Assembly (NCBI GenBank): GCA_963978545.1
Contig: OZ021731.1
Location: 26,736,093 to 26,800,092 of the forward strand
Length of the DNA: 64,000 bases
Direction of reading: 5' to 3'
Source: Linyphia triangularis
Taxonomy: Eukaryota; Arthropoda; Arachnida; Araneae; Linyphiidae
A program made the position numbers and the translations under genes. This document shows, one piece after another, positions 52,355-63,232 of this stretch (position 1 is the first letter of the stretch; the number at the start of each line of letters is the position of its first letter). The notes beneath the pieces were generated by a model, which was not told where the DNA came from, searched no databases, and saw only the letters and a list, made by a program, of their open reading frames with translations.

Positions 52355-53405
52355 CATTCTAGGTAGCACAGTAGTATTAGGCAATGTCGGAAACATTGAT
52401 TCTCGTAGATTGAACAATTCTGGCCAAAACTCGAGCATCGTTTCAAAATATATGATTTTTTTTTTAAATGAACATGTCAAAAACATCACAAAACATATTT
52501 TTGTCTTCCTTCCTTTTTACTTCCAATATCCCATATGTAAACATAGGGTAATAAAAGTACAGTATTCAGTCCAAAAAAAAAATAAAAAAAATAAAAAAAA
52601 AATGTTTACATTTCTTTACATTTTGGAACATGCTGATTTCGAAAAAGTAATCTAGAAAAAGTATGTGTGTCTCTGTGTGTGGTCAGCATAGCTCCCGAAC
52701 AAATTGACTTACGATGTTCAAATTTGGTGTTCGGATAGGTGGTGGTAATGAGACCTACCATTAAGGTTTTCGTCAAAATCGCTCATGCACATGAGGTACG
52801 TATCTTTGAAAAAATCATGGTTTTCAATCAAAATCGCTGTGGTAATGTCTCTTAAGGTGTTCTAAACATCCCCATCCTCAAAGTTCCCTTAATAATGCTT
52901 TGATGTCGTAAAAAGTTGAAAAACGAATACCTTCAACACAGAGTTCTCTTTCCTTGAGAATAGCTCATCAATGAACGTTTTTCTTCCCTCCAAAGTTTCA
53001 GTTATAAGAAAGGATAATGTAAGATTTATCGAAAAGTATAACGCTAAAAACATCATTTTGGCACGGTATTTTTTCTTTTTTAAAGACGCATGTAAGAATT
53101 ATCGTAAAAAATATCTCCAAACTGGCCATTTTTTCTAAACGAATGATGGAAATATAAAAACGGTAAATGACACAAATGTTTAACTGTAGCATAGTGTAAT
53201 TGAAAGTTGTGCGATGTTCCACACCTCTGGTTTGTTAATAAAATATTTCAATTGTGCATCAATATTTGAAAACTTCTAGTATATTTTATCCAGAATTAAG
53301 TGAGATTGGCTGATATCGGTATTCAACGGCTGATTTGGTATATTCTACAACGTGATTGGCCAATGTCAGCCGTCACTGGTCAAATTTGTTGTGCTACTGG
53401 GGATT
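52355..53405 (+). mobile_element. MITE, family A, with a family C element nested inside
   Basis: Left part from CTAGGTAGCACAGTAG (about 52358) and right part to GTTGTGCTACTGGGG (about 53403). Interrupted between about 52512 and 53232 by the family C element, so the latter is younger. Confidence 0.65.
52512..53232. mobile_element. Dispersed element, family C, copy 3 (nested)
   Basis: ACTTCCAATATCCCATATG to GTGCGATGTTCCACACC, same orientation as the 18.2 kb copy and similar length to the 16.5 kb copy. Internal words shared with both: GTCTCTTAAGGTGTTCTAAA and AACACAGAGTTCTCTTTCC. Confidence 0.72.
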
Positions 53406-54033
53406 TTTAAAATATGCATTTTACCCTGTATGTAACCGACTATAAGGAGTTAATGAAGTTTTATTTTGCATCCTTTTACAAGATATTTACTTTTTCATTT
53501 ATCAGAATTAAAAAATACTGTAACTGTCTAAAATATTGAAATATTTTATTTATGAATTTAAATTACTTATTATGCGTGAGTTCTAATTATGAAGATGCAC
53601 AAATCTTGATAGGTATGTAACTGTCTGTCCCACTAAACATTGTAATTTCCATTAATTTGAAACCACTAAAATGATTTTACCGAAACTCGGAAAGTATATT
53701 CAGTTCGTCATCTCATGAGTCCTTACAAAAACTAAAACGTGTGCGTGGTGACAATAATGGTTGGCAAAAACATATGAATAGTAAATGACAGATGATATTT
53801 AGTTACGTTTTTGTTATTTGTCTCAAAGAATTTTTCAACCTCTAATAATGCTTTTAACTAACTTTTGTTCATATTTATATTAACTTCGATTTTGTTTGTT
53901 TGTTCGTTTGTGGCGTGATAAATCTTTGGATGGCTAAGTAGCCACCTTGTCGTCATCCAATCGAGCTAAAACTCAGTAGACAGACTCGTTATCGATAAAA
54001 ATGCATTCTGTAGCATTTTTTCTGAGGGGAGGG

Positions 54034-54034
<1 letters not shown>
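53406..54034. other. Unit 2 extra sequence, no gene
   Basis: Part of a sequence with no counterpart in units 1 or 3. A piece near 53940-53990 matches the dispersed repeat at 29.27 kb, inverted. Confidence 0.35.

Positions 54035-54061
<27 letters not shown>
54035..54061. repeat. (GA)n microsatellite
   Basis: About 13 GA units following a G-rich stretch. Confidence 0.95.
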
Positions 54062-54064
<3 letters not shown>

Positions 54065-54270
54065 AAGTGGTTATTTGTCATTTTGAACAAAAAGAATATT
54101 TTTTTAATAATTACTATTAGAATTCGAGCTTAAAATCGCTTAAATTGCAATTGCAAGTAAATGTTAGAAATATGAATGGTTTACAGTAAAAAATGTTTTA
54201 ATGAGTTATTTTAATTGATTTTGTCTTCAAAGTAAAACTGTAGTCCTAATCTTTTATAAAAATTACAACT

Positions 54271-54327
54271 CTCACTCTCTCAATTTTTCTCTCTCTCTCT
54301 TCCTCCCTCTCTCTCTCTCTTTCCCTA

Positions 54328-54372
<45 letters not shown>

Positions 54373-54388
54373 ATCTTTCTCTCTCTCA
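54271..54388. repeat. Impure (CT)n microsatellite, about 118 bp
   Basis: CT repeats with scattered TT, CC and A changes. Truncates the left end of the next MITE. The Arg-Glu repeat frame on the minus strand is an artefact. Confidence 0.95.
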
Positions 54389-54399
54389 CTTCGTAGCTC

Positions 54400-54660
54400 G
54401 AGCATCGTTTCAAAATATACAATTTTTTAGAAATAAACATGTCAAAACCATCAAAAAACATATTTTTTTTACCTTCCATCCTTTCTTATAACACTATATT
54501 TCAATTTTAAAATTCTTGATCAACATTTCAAAACTTCCAGTCTATTGTTTACCCATCACTGAACGAAACTGGTCAAAATCAGTAGCAACGGCCAGTCTAC
54601 AACTGTCCATATAGGGATTGGCCATTGTCGAGCCAATATTTGCCAACGAATTACTGGGGA
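54400..54660 (+). mobile_element. MITE, family A, unit 2 first copy (left end lost)
   Basis: Begins inside the family at CTCGAGCATCG and ends ATTACTGGGG. Counterpart of 46681-47033 through the segmental duplication. Confidence 0.65.
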
Positions 54661-54798
54661 AGGCTCATTCTACAAGAGCTTATAGTGAGTCTTCATTGTA
54701 GGCTCAATCATTATACAATTGATATTATAAAAATATTTAAAAAAAAAAAAAAAAAAAAAAATGAAGGTTCGTAAACTAAAACTTATTGAAATACTCAC

Positions 54799-54970
54799 AA
54801 TTAAATTCGAGAATCAACTGTGTACATCCACTTTTGTGTATTCGCTGACTGATATCCTGAATAAGAAAGTACCGATTGCTTCTACACTTCTAATTCGGAA
54901 GACAGTTACAAAACCAAAATTTTTAAATGCGACTTAAGAGCAACTTTTCATGAGTCATCGTAGATGGAAA
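54799..54970 (-). other. Candidate non-coding leader exon of SULT2
   Basis: Minus-strand donor GTGAGTATTTC (GT at 54797-54798) after CGAATTTAATT; conserved with the unit 1 segment at 47165-47340. Intron to the SULT2 acceptor would be about 3.1 kb. No equivalent was found for SULT3 within the window; there the homology breaks at about 61280. Confidence 0.4.
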
Positions 54971-55429
54971 TTCTGTTGCATAATTTAGAATATTAACAAT
55001 GACTAATTCGTAAAATCACTAATCGTAGTAAACAATCAGTAATCGTAGTATATCGCTGATTCTGTATGACGTTTGCAAAATTGCAACAACTACTAAATTT
55101 CCCTACAATAAACATGATTGAATTGGAAAAAATTTGCGATTTTTTTTAAAACAGTAATTCATATTCACTCTTTTTAAAGAGTATTATCGTATAGCTTTTG
55201 CTACATGAAATTGTGTTTTTACTTTAACTATGCTAATGATACTATATCGCTTATTCACCAAAAGTAATTGTTTTAATAGTCGTGTTTTACCTAACAAAAA
55301 CAAAGGGAATAAATTTGAGTATACATTTTTAAGAACGATATAATACGATTGGATAAAGGATTCATTTTCCTATTTGAAAAAATATCAGGAATTAGGCTGT
55401 CCCTGAAGAAATAATGGTCAAAGACGTTC

Positions 55430-55772
55430 CATTACACAAGTAGGACAGCGGTATCGACCAATATCGGAAACAGAGGCTTTGGGAAGATTAGCCAATCCTT
55501 ACCGAAACTCGAGCATCGTTCCAAAATACACGATTTTTTAAAAAATAAACATGATGAAACCATCTTATAACATATATTTTACTCTCCCGACCTTTCTCAT
55601 AAAAATATATTTCAATTTCAAAACTGTGCATCAACAGTCCAAATCTTCCAATATATTTTACCCAGCACTAGGTGAAATTGGCCATGATCCGTAGCAACGG
55701 CCTGTCTACAACGGTCACATCAGGATTGGCCAGTTTTGAGTGATATTGGCCAGCGTATTTGAGCTACTGGGA
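55430..55772 (+). mobile_element. MITE, family A, unit 2 second copy
   Basis: From CAAGTAGGACAGCGGTATC to GAGCTACTGGG with GGCCAGCGTATTTG near the right end. Counterpart of 47785-48153. Confidence 0.65.
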
Positions 55773-57387
55773 TAGTTTCTTCTACCATAGCTAAAAGCGG
55801 ATTACGCAAGCAACTACATTTTAAGCAACTACTCATTATTTTCGAACTCATTGTCTGAGTAACGCACTCTTGAAATGTGCGAAACAAAATACAATAAAAT
55901 TAATTAAAACCTTAAAATTTTTCAAATGAATTCATATATTATTAATCCAAGATAATTTGGTGTTTTTTTAACACTTCGTGAATTTTCTCAAGAATAAACG
56001 ACGTTTACGATATTATACAAATACATATTTTATTTTCAGAAATCATTTTAAAATCACGTTATATTTGAAACTAATTTAATATAATTAAATTTTAATTTTT
56101 TTTTTTTTTTTTTTTTTTAATTCAAACTTAAATGTGCCCCTTATAACCTAACAATGAGTAGTTTAACATTGAACAGTCCATTCAACAATATCCTTAACAC
56201 TCCATAGATTAGGCAGTCTATCTAGTTTGTAGTATATACAAGGTGGTCTCAACTAAACTGACGTTAGTTACAGTTTGTAGGAAGTTGATATGCACTTGTA
56301 CCGTTCTTCTATCTGCAAGAAGCAGCCTGTGAATTTTGTGCACTCTTTAACTTACAAATGAAGAATTTTTACTTGTGCCACTTTTCTCTGAAGGATTATG
56401 ATCCACCTTCAACAAAAAAGCAGGAGAATCGGAATTTTCAAATTAACTTAAAGTGAGATTAAATTGATTCTACTTTGGATGTATAAATAAATATCAATCA
56501 TAAACGATAACTTTATATTTTATACATGCTGTAAGTTACTTAAGTTGTGTGATACCAATTTGCGAAGAGCTAGAGCTCTTGAGTGTTAGATTCTTAAACT
56601 AAAACAATAGAATCATTAATCTCAATCACTTATAAGCTCACATGTTGTTGATTTTAAATGCAGCATTTATCCGTGATCAGCTTATAAATAATTTTTACGC
56701 AGATATGTCGATCTTAGGTACAAATATTATAAGCGTTGGTACTTGTTTTGGCTCACTTCAAATCAAAGCCGTATTTCCGAATTTTGGATGCAAACCTGAT
56801 TCGTAAATTTATTTTACTCAACCATTGATGAAAATAATATTTGCAAGGTCTTTCTTTGCTTATCTTGCATATAGTTGCTTGTCCTCAATTGTATAAAACT
56901 ATCAAGACATCAACGTAAATGGTACCACACATTTTTAAAATAGCCTATAAAATATGTTTTACTATTCTAGGGGCAGTTTAATACAGATTTCAGATTTCAC
57001 TACTTTGAATGTAGTTTAAATAACTAGAAAATTGGATTTAATTATATTCGCCTTTTTTTCAAAGCAGTATAAGTTTTCAACATTTCTCGACTTCTAGAAG
57101 TTTTAAAAAGGTTATGTTTGCAGGTTTTCATCGCTTTCTGGTGTAGTAGAGCATATTTTTTTTTTTTTTTTGGAGCTGTACCATGTTTGAATTATATACA
57201 TAATATTTAAACCAGAAATTATTTAAATCATACTAAATAATATTACATAAACTATAAAGTTAAATATTTTATTTAAAAAAAAAAAAAAAAATGCTTTAGA
57301 ATTTTATTACTCTGTTTTGTAAAAATGGTAAAATAAAAAAGTAAAGAAAGTTTTCTTTTTAATAAATTTCTGGTGATGTTATAAAAT

Positions 57388-57393
57388 TTTATT
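57388..57393 (-). terminator. Candidate poly(A) signal of SULT3
   Basis: AATAAA on the minus strand about 262 nt after the stop, same context as in the other units. Confidence 0.6.
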
Positions 57394-57654
57394 CTAAACA
57401 TATTTAAAAGTTCAAGAGATACAGTGTGATATTTTACTTATTAGAATTAATGTTATTATAAATAATATCTTTTAGCGAATGTGCTTAAAAATTGACACTC
57501 TCATTTCTTTAAATATAACTACAACTCACAAAAACTTAAGAATTTAGACTTGCATTTTGGGGTAATCCAATTTTGCTTTGTTTTACACTGCTCTAAAGAG
57601 ACGAAAATTATGTTGAGTGTTGTATGTAATACCCCTTGCATAATCCACTATAAT

Positions 57655-58548
57655 TTAACTTTGTTCTTTCGGAAGCCATTCTTGTGCCAAGTGAGTGCCT
57701 TTCATTTTGATGGCTACATGATCTCTCAGAAGCTTCAATTGGTCATTAGAGAGCGATTTCTTTCCATCGCCTACAGTTCCCTTTCGAAAGTAATTTATCT
57801 CCCTTTCTTTACTTTCTGTAGAAGGTTCTTTCTTATTTGGCATTTCCGGCAACATCATGGCGACGTTTCTCTTCATATATTCAAACTCAGTGTGCTCAAC
57901 AATCTTGTCCAAGATCGCATCATCTTTTACCAAATCTTCGTAGTATCCTTCACCTAAAAATTTAGCAATCCGCAAAATCTCGTCTTTCCTGTTTGCGATG
58001 AGATTCTCGTAAGTTATCAGCAAGATCATGTCGCTGTCCTGTTGTGACAAGTAAGACAGAACATGATCGCAGTAGTTCCCATACCACACATTACCTTCCA
58101 GAAAGTCATCCATGAACTCGTCTATACTTAAAGACTCACCAACTATGTCTTTGAAGAAATGGTAGTAAGAAATAAAGACGTCTTCTGGATTGCGGTAAAT
58201 GTAGAGATACTTAGCCTTGTGATCTCTCTGCATTGCGCTGTAAGCGAAATGGTGTTTGTAGATCCTGGGTTCTGGCAGAGCTTCTATAACATCAACGCCA
58301 GCCATTTCTACGAAAGGTATGACCTTGTAGATAAGATCCATGAAGTTTGGAAGTGATTCTCCTCTTGAGATAATTTGTTGGACAATATACTGTATCCAGC
58401 TGGTTCCTGTTTTGGGATAGGAGCCGATGATGATGTCGCCATCGTGAGGAATGTAGTCGAAGGCGTCTGTTATGTTCTTTTTCGGGAACCATGGAACATT
58501 TGGAACAGGAACACCTCGTATGACATCAACAACTTTAGATCCTGACAT
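57655..58548 (-). CDS. Cytosolic sulfotransferase, paralogue 3 (SULT3)
   Basis: 297 aa. PAPS-dependent cytosolic sulfotransferase with SYPKTGTSW (43-51, Lys46), YKHHF (Lys98, His100), YIYRNPEDVFIS (Arg119, Ser127), ITYENL and RKGTVGDGK (255-263) intact. Changes against the other two include Cys118 to Tyr, Asn128 to Tyr, the FKDIVGESLSIDEF loop and an earlier VDVIEALPE stretch beside the catalytic motif. These are near the acceptor side rather than the cofactor side, so a different substrate preference is plausible but not shown. Single coding exon; 3' splice site TTTTGTTTCAG 19 nt before the ATG. First gene of the array in the direction of transcription. Open and undamaged. Confidence 0.95.
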   Translation of the reverse strand: MSGSKVVDVIRGVPVPNVPWFPKKNITDAFDYIPHDGDIIIGSYPKTGTSWIQYIVQQIISRGESLPNFMDLIYKVIPFVEMAGVDVIEALPEPRIYKHHFAYSAMQRDHKAKYLYIYRNPEDVFISYYHFFKDIVGESLSIDEFMDDFLEGNVWYGNYCDHVLSYLSQQDSDMILLITYENLIANRKDEILRIAKFLGEGYYEDLVKDDAILDKIVEHTEFEYMKRNVAMMLPEMPNKKEPSTESKEREINYFRKGTVGDGKKSLSNDQLKLLRDHVAIKMKGTHLAQEWLPKEQS

Positions 58549-58570
58549 GGTGGGGAGATATGGAATTCTG
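58549..58570 (-). other. Leader-intron 3' splice site and short 5' UTR of SULT3
   Basis: Minus strand TTTTGTTTCAG (CAG at 58568-58570), then 19 nt beginning AATTCCATATCTCCC, then ATG. Confidence 0.8.
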
Positions 58571-59531
58571 AAACAAAATTTGTTTATTTAGACATTAGAA
58601 CATGTACTGTTGGAGGAGGAATTTTAAGTTTTGATACGAAATATGAAATAATGCATAAAAACGCTTTATCGAATGCCGTTTCCTACACAAAAATGTAGCT
58701 TTTGAAAAGTAGAAAAGACTCATAATAAATAAATATTCACTGAAAAATAATATGCCTTTTTATGTGTTTTCAAACGATCCATGAGATCTGCATATGGTTA
58801 CAACATTAGAGAAATTTTAGTATTATTTTTTTAATCCTTGTTGGGAACATTTTTGAATAAGCTCTTGAATATCGATTTACCCTTTAATACCCATAATAAG
58901 AAATTTAAGTGGTTTGGACATGCAATATAAAAGGAAATTATATTTATTTTTTTCTCTTAAAACAAGTTTTAATAAACCAAATTACTAATGGAAACTATTT
59001 AATTGTGTATTTTCATGTAGTAACATATCAGTAATAGGGTGGGACCGAATTTTTTTTTTTTAGAAATATTTATCGCATTCGATATAAAAAATTGTCTTGT
59101 GATACATGTAAAACATGTAAATTTTTTGAAGAATGTATTAATATCTTGTGTCTCCATCCAGCAAATGACTATTTCACTTAAATCGTTAAAATGTAAAAAG
59201 GGGTCATGTGTAACTGAAAACCTATTTAACGATAGCGAATCACTGTATTTTTAAAAAAAAAAATTTTTGTAAATTATTGCCTACTTTTTCTTTTTGAGGG
59301 AAACAAAAAAGAGGTTTTACTTTTATTATCATTATCTAATAGACAAATTCTGATAAAATCCTTATTTCTTCAAATTTACTCACTAAATCGCGTTAAAGCA
59401 TTAAACACCATTACATGATTTTATTTATATTTCTTCCATTGTTTAAATACATTATCGACGTACTGTAAGAATATTTCAAAGTGTCTCTCTTTTTTTTCTT
59501 CTTTTTATTTCCAAGCATGTGCTTTTAAATA
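58571..59531. other. Leader intron of SULT3, conserved with unit 2 to about 59.02 kb
   Basis: Homology with the SULT2 intron (AATAAGCTCTTGAAT-like, TTTAATAAA(C/T)(C/T)AAATTACT) fades at about 59020. The rest is AT-rich with no recognised feature. Confidence 0.5.
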
Positions 59532-60150
59532 ATGAGTTTGAGCAAAGTTAAAATAACCAGAAGTTTAATTTTTGGCACACCATCAGAATTCCGTGATTCT
59601 GTACTACCAACTGGTGAAGATGTTAGACATTAGTTCAATACAACCTTAAATATAGCCTACTCTCTGAGAAAGTTCCTATTATTTCAGATATTAATTAAAT
59701 TGCAGCTCGAAAAATCGAAGCTAAATGCAGAAAAATGAGTATATTAAATGTTGATGTAACATAAACGCAAAGAATTAAAAATAAATAAAAGCTGAGTAGT
59801 GAAATTTATAGGGAAAAAAAAAAGAAAAGATTTTGTAGTAATTAAAAAATAGGCAAAGAATATTGAAAGTATCAACCGCAATCTTCTTCAGCAGAAAGAT
59901 GTGGAGCAGAATATTTGAAACAGCAACAATCCACTTCTTCTAATGCAAGAAACAACATCCAACAACCTGCATTAGCAGATATTTGTGACAAATATCACAC
60001 CTGATTTATTGGGTGCTGAAGTAGCATCTACGGCTTTGCAAGATATTTTTACGATCACTAAAACTAACAAATAAAAAATAAAATCCGTAGAGCTAGCCAA
60101 CATAATCTCAAATCATTTTGCTAAAATTTTGAACATAAAAAATATATTGT
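59532..60150 (+). pseudogene. Decayed transposon-type protein remnant
   Basis: ATG at 59532 opens a 34-codon frame (MSLSKVKITRSLIFGTPSEF, then RDSVLPTGEDVRH) ending in TAG. Protein-like sequence continues after stops and frame changes: FNTTLNIAYSLRKFL, IAARKIEAKCRKMSI, then near 59.9 kb SSSAERCGAEYLKQQQ and near 60.0 kb VASTALQDIFTITKTNK. At least three disablements. From memory the order VLPT-EDV, KxxIPxV-like and a C-terminal S(A/T)ALQD block resembles the same uncharacterised invertebrate transposon-associated family as the remnant inside the foldback element at 21.3 kb. Sits in the SULT3 leader intron, opposite strand. Confidence 0.45.
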
Positions 60151-60369
60151 AACAGGACTATACTTCAACGAAAGACGGTATAAGACTTTATCAAGAGAAA
60201 CAAACTTGGTGACAAATATCATAGAAGAAGCAAAAACAAAGAAAATAACGTTTTACTTGCTAAACCATAATCCTTAAATACGGGTCATACCATGCCACTT
60301 ACCAGCTCAGGGAAGAATATAGCATTATCCATAGCTACATAAGTTTGAGATAGGGACATACGTATATAC

Positions 60370-61284
60370 CATAAACTTAAACATTTAAAAACAATTGCCA
60401 AATTTGGATATAAGATTTAGGTAAAGACATGTTACATATTCCATAGCCTTAAATTTCGGATGAATAACATGTCTCTACCTCAAACTTATGTTCAAATTTC
60501 GTAAATTAAAAAAAAAAAAAAATATTTAAGGGCATGGGATATGTAACATATTTTTACATCAAACTCATGTATATTCCTGAGCTAAGTATATAAGTTTCAC
60601 ACTAGTACAAGTTAACACTTACGTACATAACTTTGGGGTAGAGACATGTTATAGATCCATACCCTTAAATATTAAAAAATTATCATGTAATCCATACCCT
60701 TAAATATTTAAAAAAATTATCAAATTTCTGCGTAAATTTTAAATAGGAGTATCTAATATATTGCATATATACTTTTTAAAAAATTGCCAAATTTGGACAT
60801 ACGTTTTAGGTAGGAACATGTTACATATCCGATACCCTTAAATACTTAATATTAACACAACAAAGTAGATTATAAGTCAATTACTTTGCTAAAAAAACAA
60901 ATTTCTTGAAATTCCGTGAGAGGTGAAAGTAAACAAGTCTATATGTATGACTGAATACCTTAAAAATTCCACAATCTAAGAATTTTTTTTGATTAAATAA
61001 AACAGTATAAACACTCACCAATACCCAATAAGCCTTAATATGAACAGTATAATTGACTCTATCTAAGTATTAAATTTCTCTTTTAAAAGTATCGGAAGGC
61101 AAAGTTATCTTTAGTTTTATCTGTTTATGATGACAACTTGTTACTTGCGTAAGTTAACATTTGAAGGTTATTGAGATATAACGTGATAAAAAAGCGACGT
61201 TTCAGTGCCTGTTTGATAAAATTTGAAAGTGAATTTTTATTTTAAACTCAATCATTACACAATTGATTTTAATGTTAGAGGCGT
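60370..61284. other. Duplicated intron sequence of unit 3
   Basis: 60.37-60.85 kb contains several near repeats of ACATGTTACATAT(C/T)CCATACC with CTTAAAT(A/T)TT, an old local multiplication. 60.93-61.28 kb matches 46.32-46.67 and 47.05-47.10 kb. The minus-strand donor GTGAGT at 61013-61018 is intact here. Confidence 0.45.
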
Positions 61285-61425
61285 GGAACGTCTCACAACT
61301 TATGATTACACTTAATGCTGATCAATGCATTTATATTTACCATTGAGGTAAATTACCGTATTCATCTTTATACGTTTCGAAATTTAAAAGAAAAAAAAAA
61401 AGAGGAAAAAAAAAAAAAAAAAGCT
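61285..61425. mobile_element. Family C terminal fragment
   Basis: AGGCGTGGAACGTCTCACAAC resembles the family C terminus GGTGTGGAACGTCGCACGAC. Breaks the unit 3 homology with units 1 and 2. Confidence 0.4.
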
Positions 61426-61439
61426 CTGAGTGAACTCTA

Positions 61440-62340
61440 AAATTTGCTACATTAGTAGTTTTAGCCTTCTAATTGGACTTTTGAAAATCAGAATGTTAAA
61501 ATTTTGATTAGTTATTTTTTAATTAATTTTCTTAATTAATTAATACATATTTTTCTAAACGATTTGTAATAGGAATACAGCTCTGAAATTTTCATCATAA
61601 GTAGTTTTAGCCTTCTAATTGGACTTTTGGGAAAAATAATTTTTAATTTTAATTTCATTCTTTTTTAATTAATTTTTTTAATTAATTAATATTTTACAAA
61701 ACGATTTCAAATAGGGCTACAGTTCTGAAAATTTCAACAAAAGTAGTTTTGGTCTTTTAATTGGACTTTTGAAAAAAAAGAATTTAAAATATTTTTTTTA
61801 GTTCCTTTTTAATTAATTTTTTAATTAATGAATATATATTTTACAAAACGATTTCTTATAGGGTTACAGCTCTGAAATTATCAACATAAGTAGTTTTAGC
61901 CTTTTAATTGGACTTTTGAAAAAAAGAATATTAAATTTGTATTTATTTCTTTTTAAATTTTTTTAATTAATTAATAAATATTTTACAAAATGATTTTTAG
62001 TTAGGCTACAGCTCTAAAATTTTCTACATAAGTAGTTTTGGCCTTCAAATTGGACTTTTGAAAAACAGAATTTTAAATTTTTATTCAGTTCTTTTTTCAT
62101 TAATTTTTTAATTTATAAATATTTTACAAAACTATTTCTTATTGGGCTACAGTTCTGAAATTTTCAACACAAATAGTTTTGGCCTTCTAATTGGACTTTT
62201 GACAAAAAGAACGCTAAAATTTTAATTTGTTTTTTAATGAATTTTAATTAATATTTTCACAAAAAGCTACTTCTAATAGGCCTATAGCTCTGTAAGTTTC
62301 AACATAAGTAGTTTTGAATTTCTAATTTTGCTTTTTACAA
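61440..62340. repeat. Tandem repeat, about 6.5 units of roughly 142 bp
   Basis: Each unit holds TAGTTTT(A/G)GCCTTCTAATT then GGACTTTTG, an A-rich stretch, TTTTTAATTAATTTT, ACAAAACGATTT and GGGCTACAGCTCTGAAA. The word TAGTTTT starts at 61455, 61602, 61744, 61891, 62032, 62174 and 62308 (spacing 134-147). Diverged, AT-rich, non-coding. Confidence 0.9.
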
Positions 62341-62389
62341 ACATCACATGTTAAAATATTCTTAAAGGGTTGTTGTATTATAGTTATTA

Positions 62390-62765
62390 AAGAGGAATTT
62401 TTTTATTGTTTTTCGACAAGGGAGGGCTCTAATATTAAGGCTTTAGGTATAGGTAGCAATTAGTTTTTAGTGTGTGAAGTGACCTTACGCTTACGCAGCA
62501 ATGAACCTTTCATCGAGCAAAGCGAGCTCATGTTTGCATAGCAATGAACCTTTTAACGAGTTAAGTAAGCCTGTGCTTATGTGTCAATGACTTTTTCAGC
62601 GAGTGAAGTGAGCTCAATTTTGCGTTGCGATGAACATTCCTGCGAGTGAAGCGCCAAAAATTGGGGGCTATACAACAATGACGGTTTTCAGCAACGCGGG
62701 CCTCACAGCTGGCTAAAATATTGCACATGGTAAAATTTCGTGGCGAAGCACGGGTATTCAGCTAA
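62390..62765. mobile_element. 43-bp tandem repeats and possible Helitron-like 3' end
   Basis: About four diverged units with CAATGAACCTTT and GAG(C/T)(A/G)AAG(C/T)GAGC-like words (about 62496-62650). The block ends ...CGTGGCGAAGCACGGGTATT then CAGCTAA, followed by T. A small stem (CGTG/CACG) 13 nt before a terminal CTAA fits the CTRR end of Helitrons, and tandem repeats are common in their non-autonomous forms. The stem is short and the 5' end (TC) was not located, so this is tentative. Confidence 0.35.
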
Positions 62766-62799
62766 TAATAAAAAAAAAAATTAAACTAATTTTTTCCAC

Positions 62800-62905
62800 A
62801 CATTTTGCTGATAGAAATGATTTTGATATTTAAAATTATATGCATACACCAAGCACGCGCTGAAATCGACGCTGTGTTAATAAATATAAAAATTGGCAAT
62901 GCATA
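62800..62905. mobile_element. Internal fragment of the TAGAGGTCGG hAT-like family
   Basis: GATTTTGATATTTAAAATTA, TGCATACACCAAGCACGCG and GCTGTGTTAAT match the interior of the elements at 4933-5415 (inverted) and 7046-7707. Ends are missing. Confidence 0.5.
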
Positions 62906-63058
62906 TAAAGAATATATATTAAAAACTTTTGTTTTTATGGGTTCATATTATTTATTTATTTTTACACTTTAAAAGTAGTTATAAATTAACTTATATAATT
63001 ACTTTAATAAAAACAAAAAAAACACTAGTTTTTTTGCCTACATTTTTAATGAGGTTTT

Positions 63059-63232
63059 ATGACTGATATTGTGCCTGTAGTAAAATTTCATATGCCTCCA
63101 AGCAATACTCCGCCAGAAATTGTGGCTGAAAAAGTAAAGCATTTAGTGTCTATTGGGCAGAGACGGACAAACCTTTCCTCTTGGTCAGTTCATTCAACTG
63201 TCCATAGAATAAGTAGTCCATGTACTTCATAG
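63059..63232 (+). CDS. Small coding-like fragment, 57 codons, unknown
   Basis: ATG to TAG with protein-like composition (KFHMPPSNTPPEIVAEKVKH, then GQRRTNLSSW) and GC content above the surroundings. No recognised domain. Lies just downstream of transposon fragments, so it may be an exon or a piece of a transposon protein rather than a small gene. Confidence 0.3.
   Translation: MTDIVPVVKFHMPPSNTPPEIVAEKVKHLVSIGQRRTNLSSWSVHSTVHRISSPCTS

Noticed and set aside
54246..54479. Arg-Glu rich open frame
   Set aside because: Translation of the impure (CT)n microsatellite.
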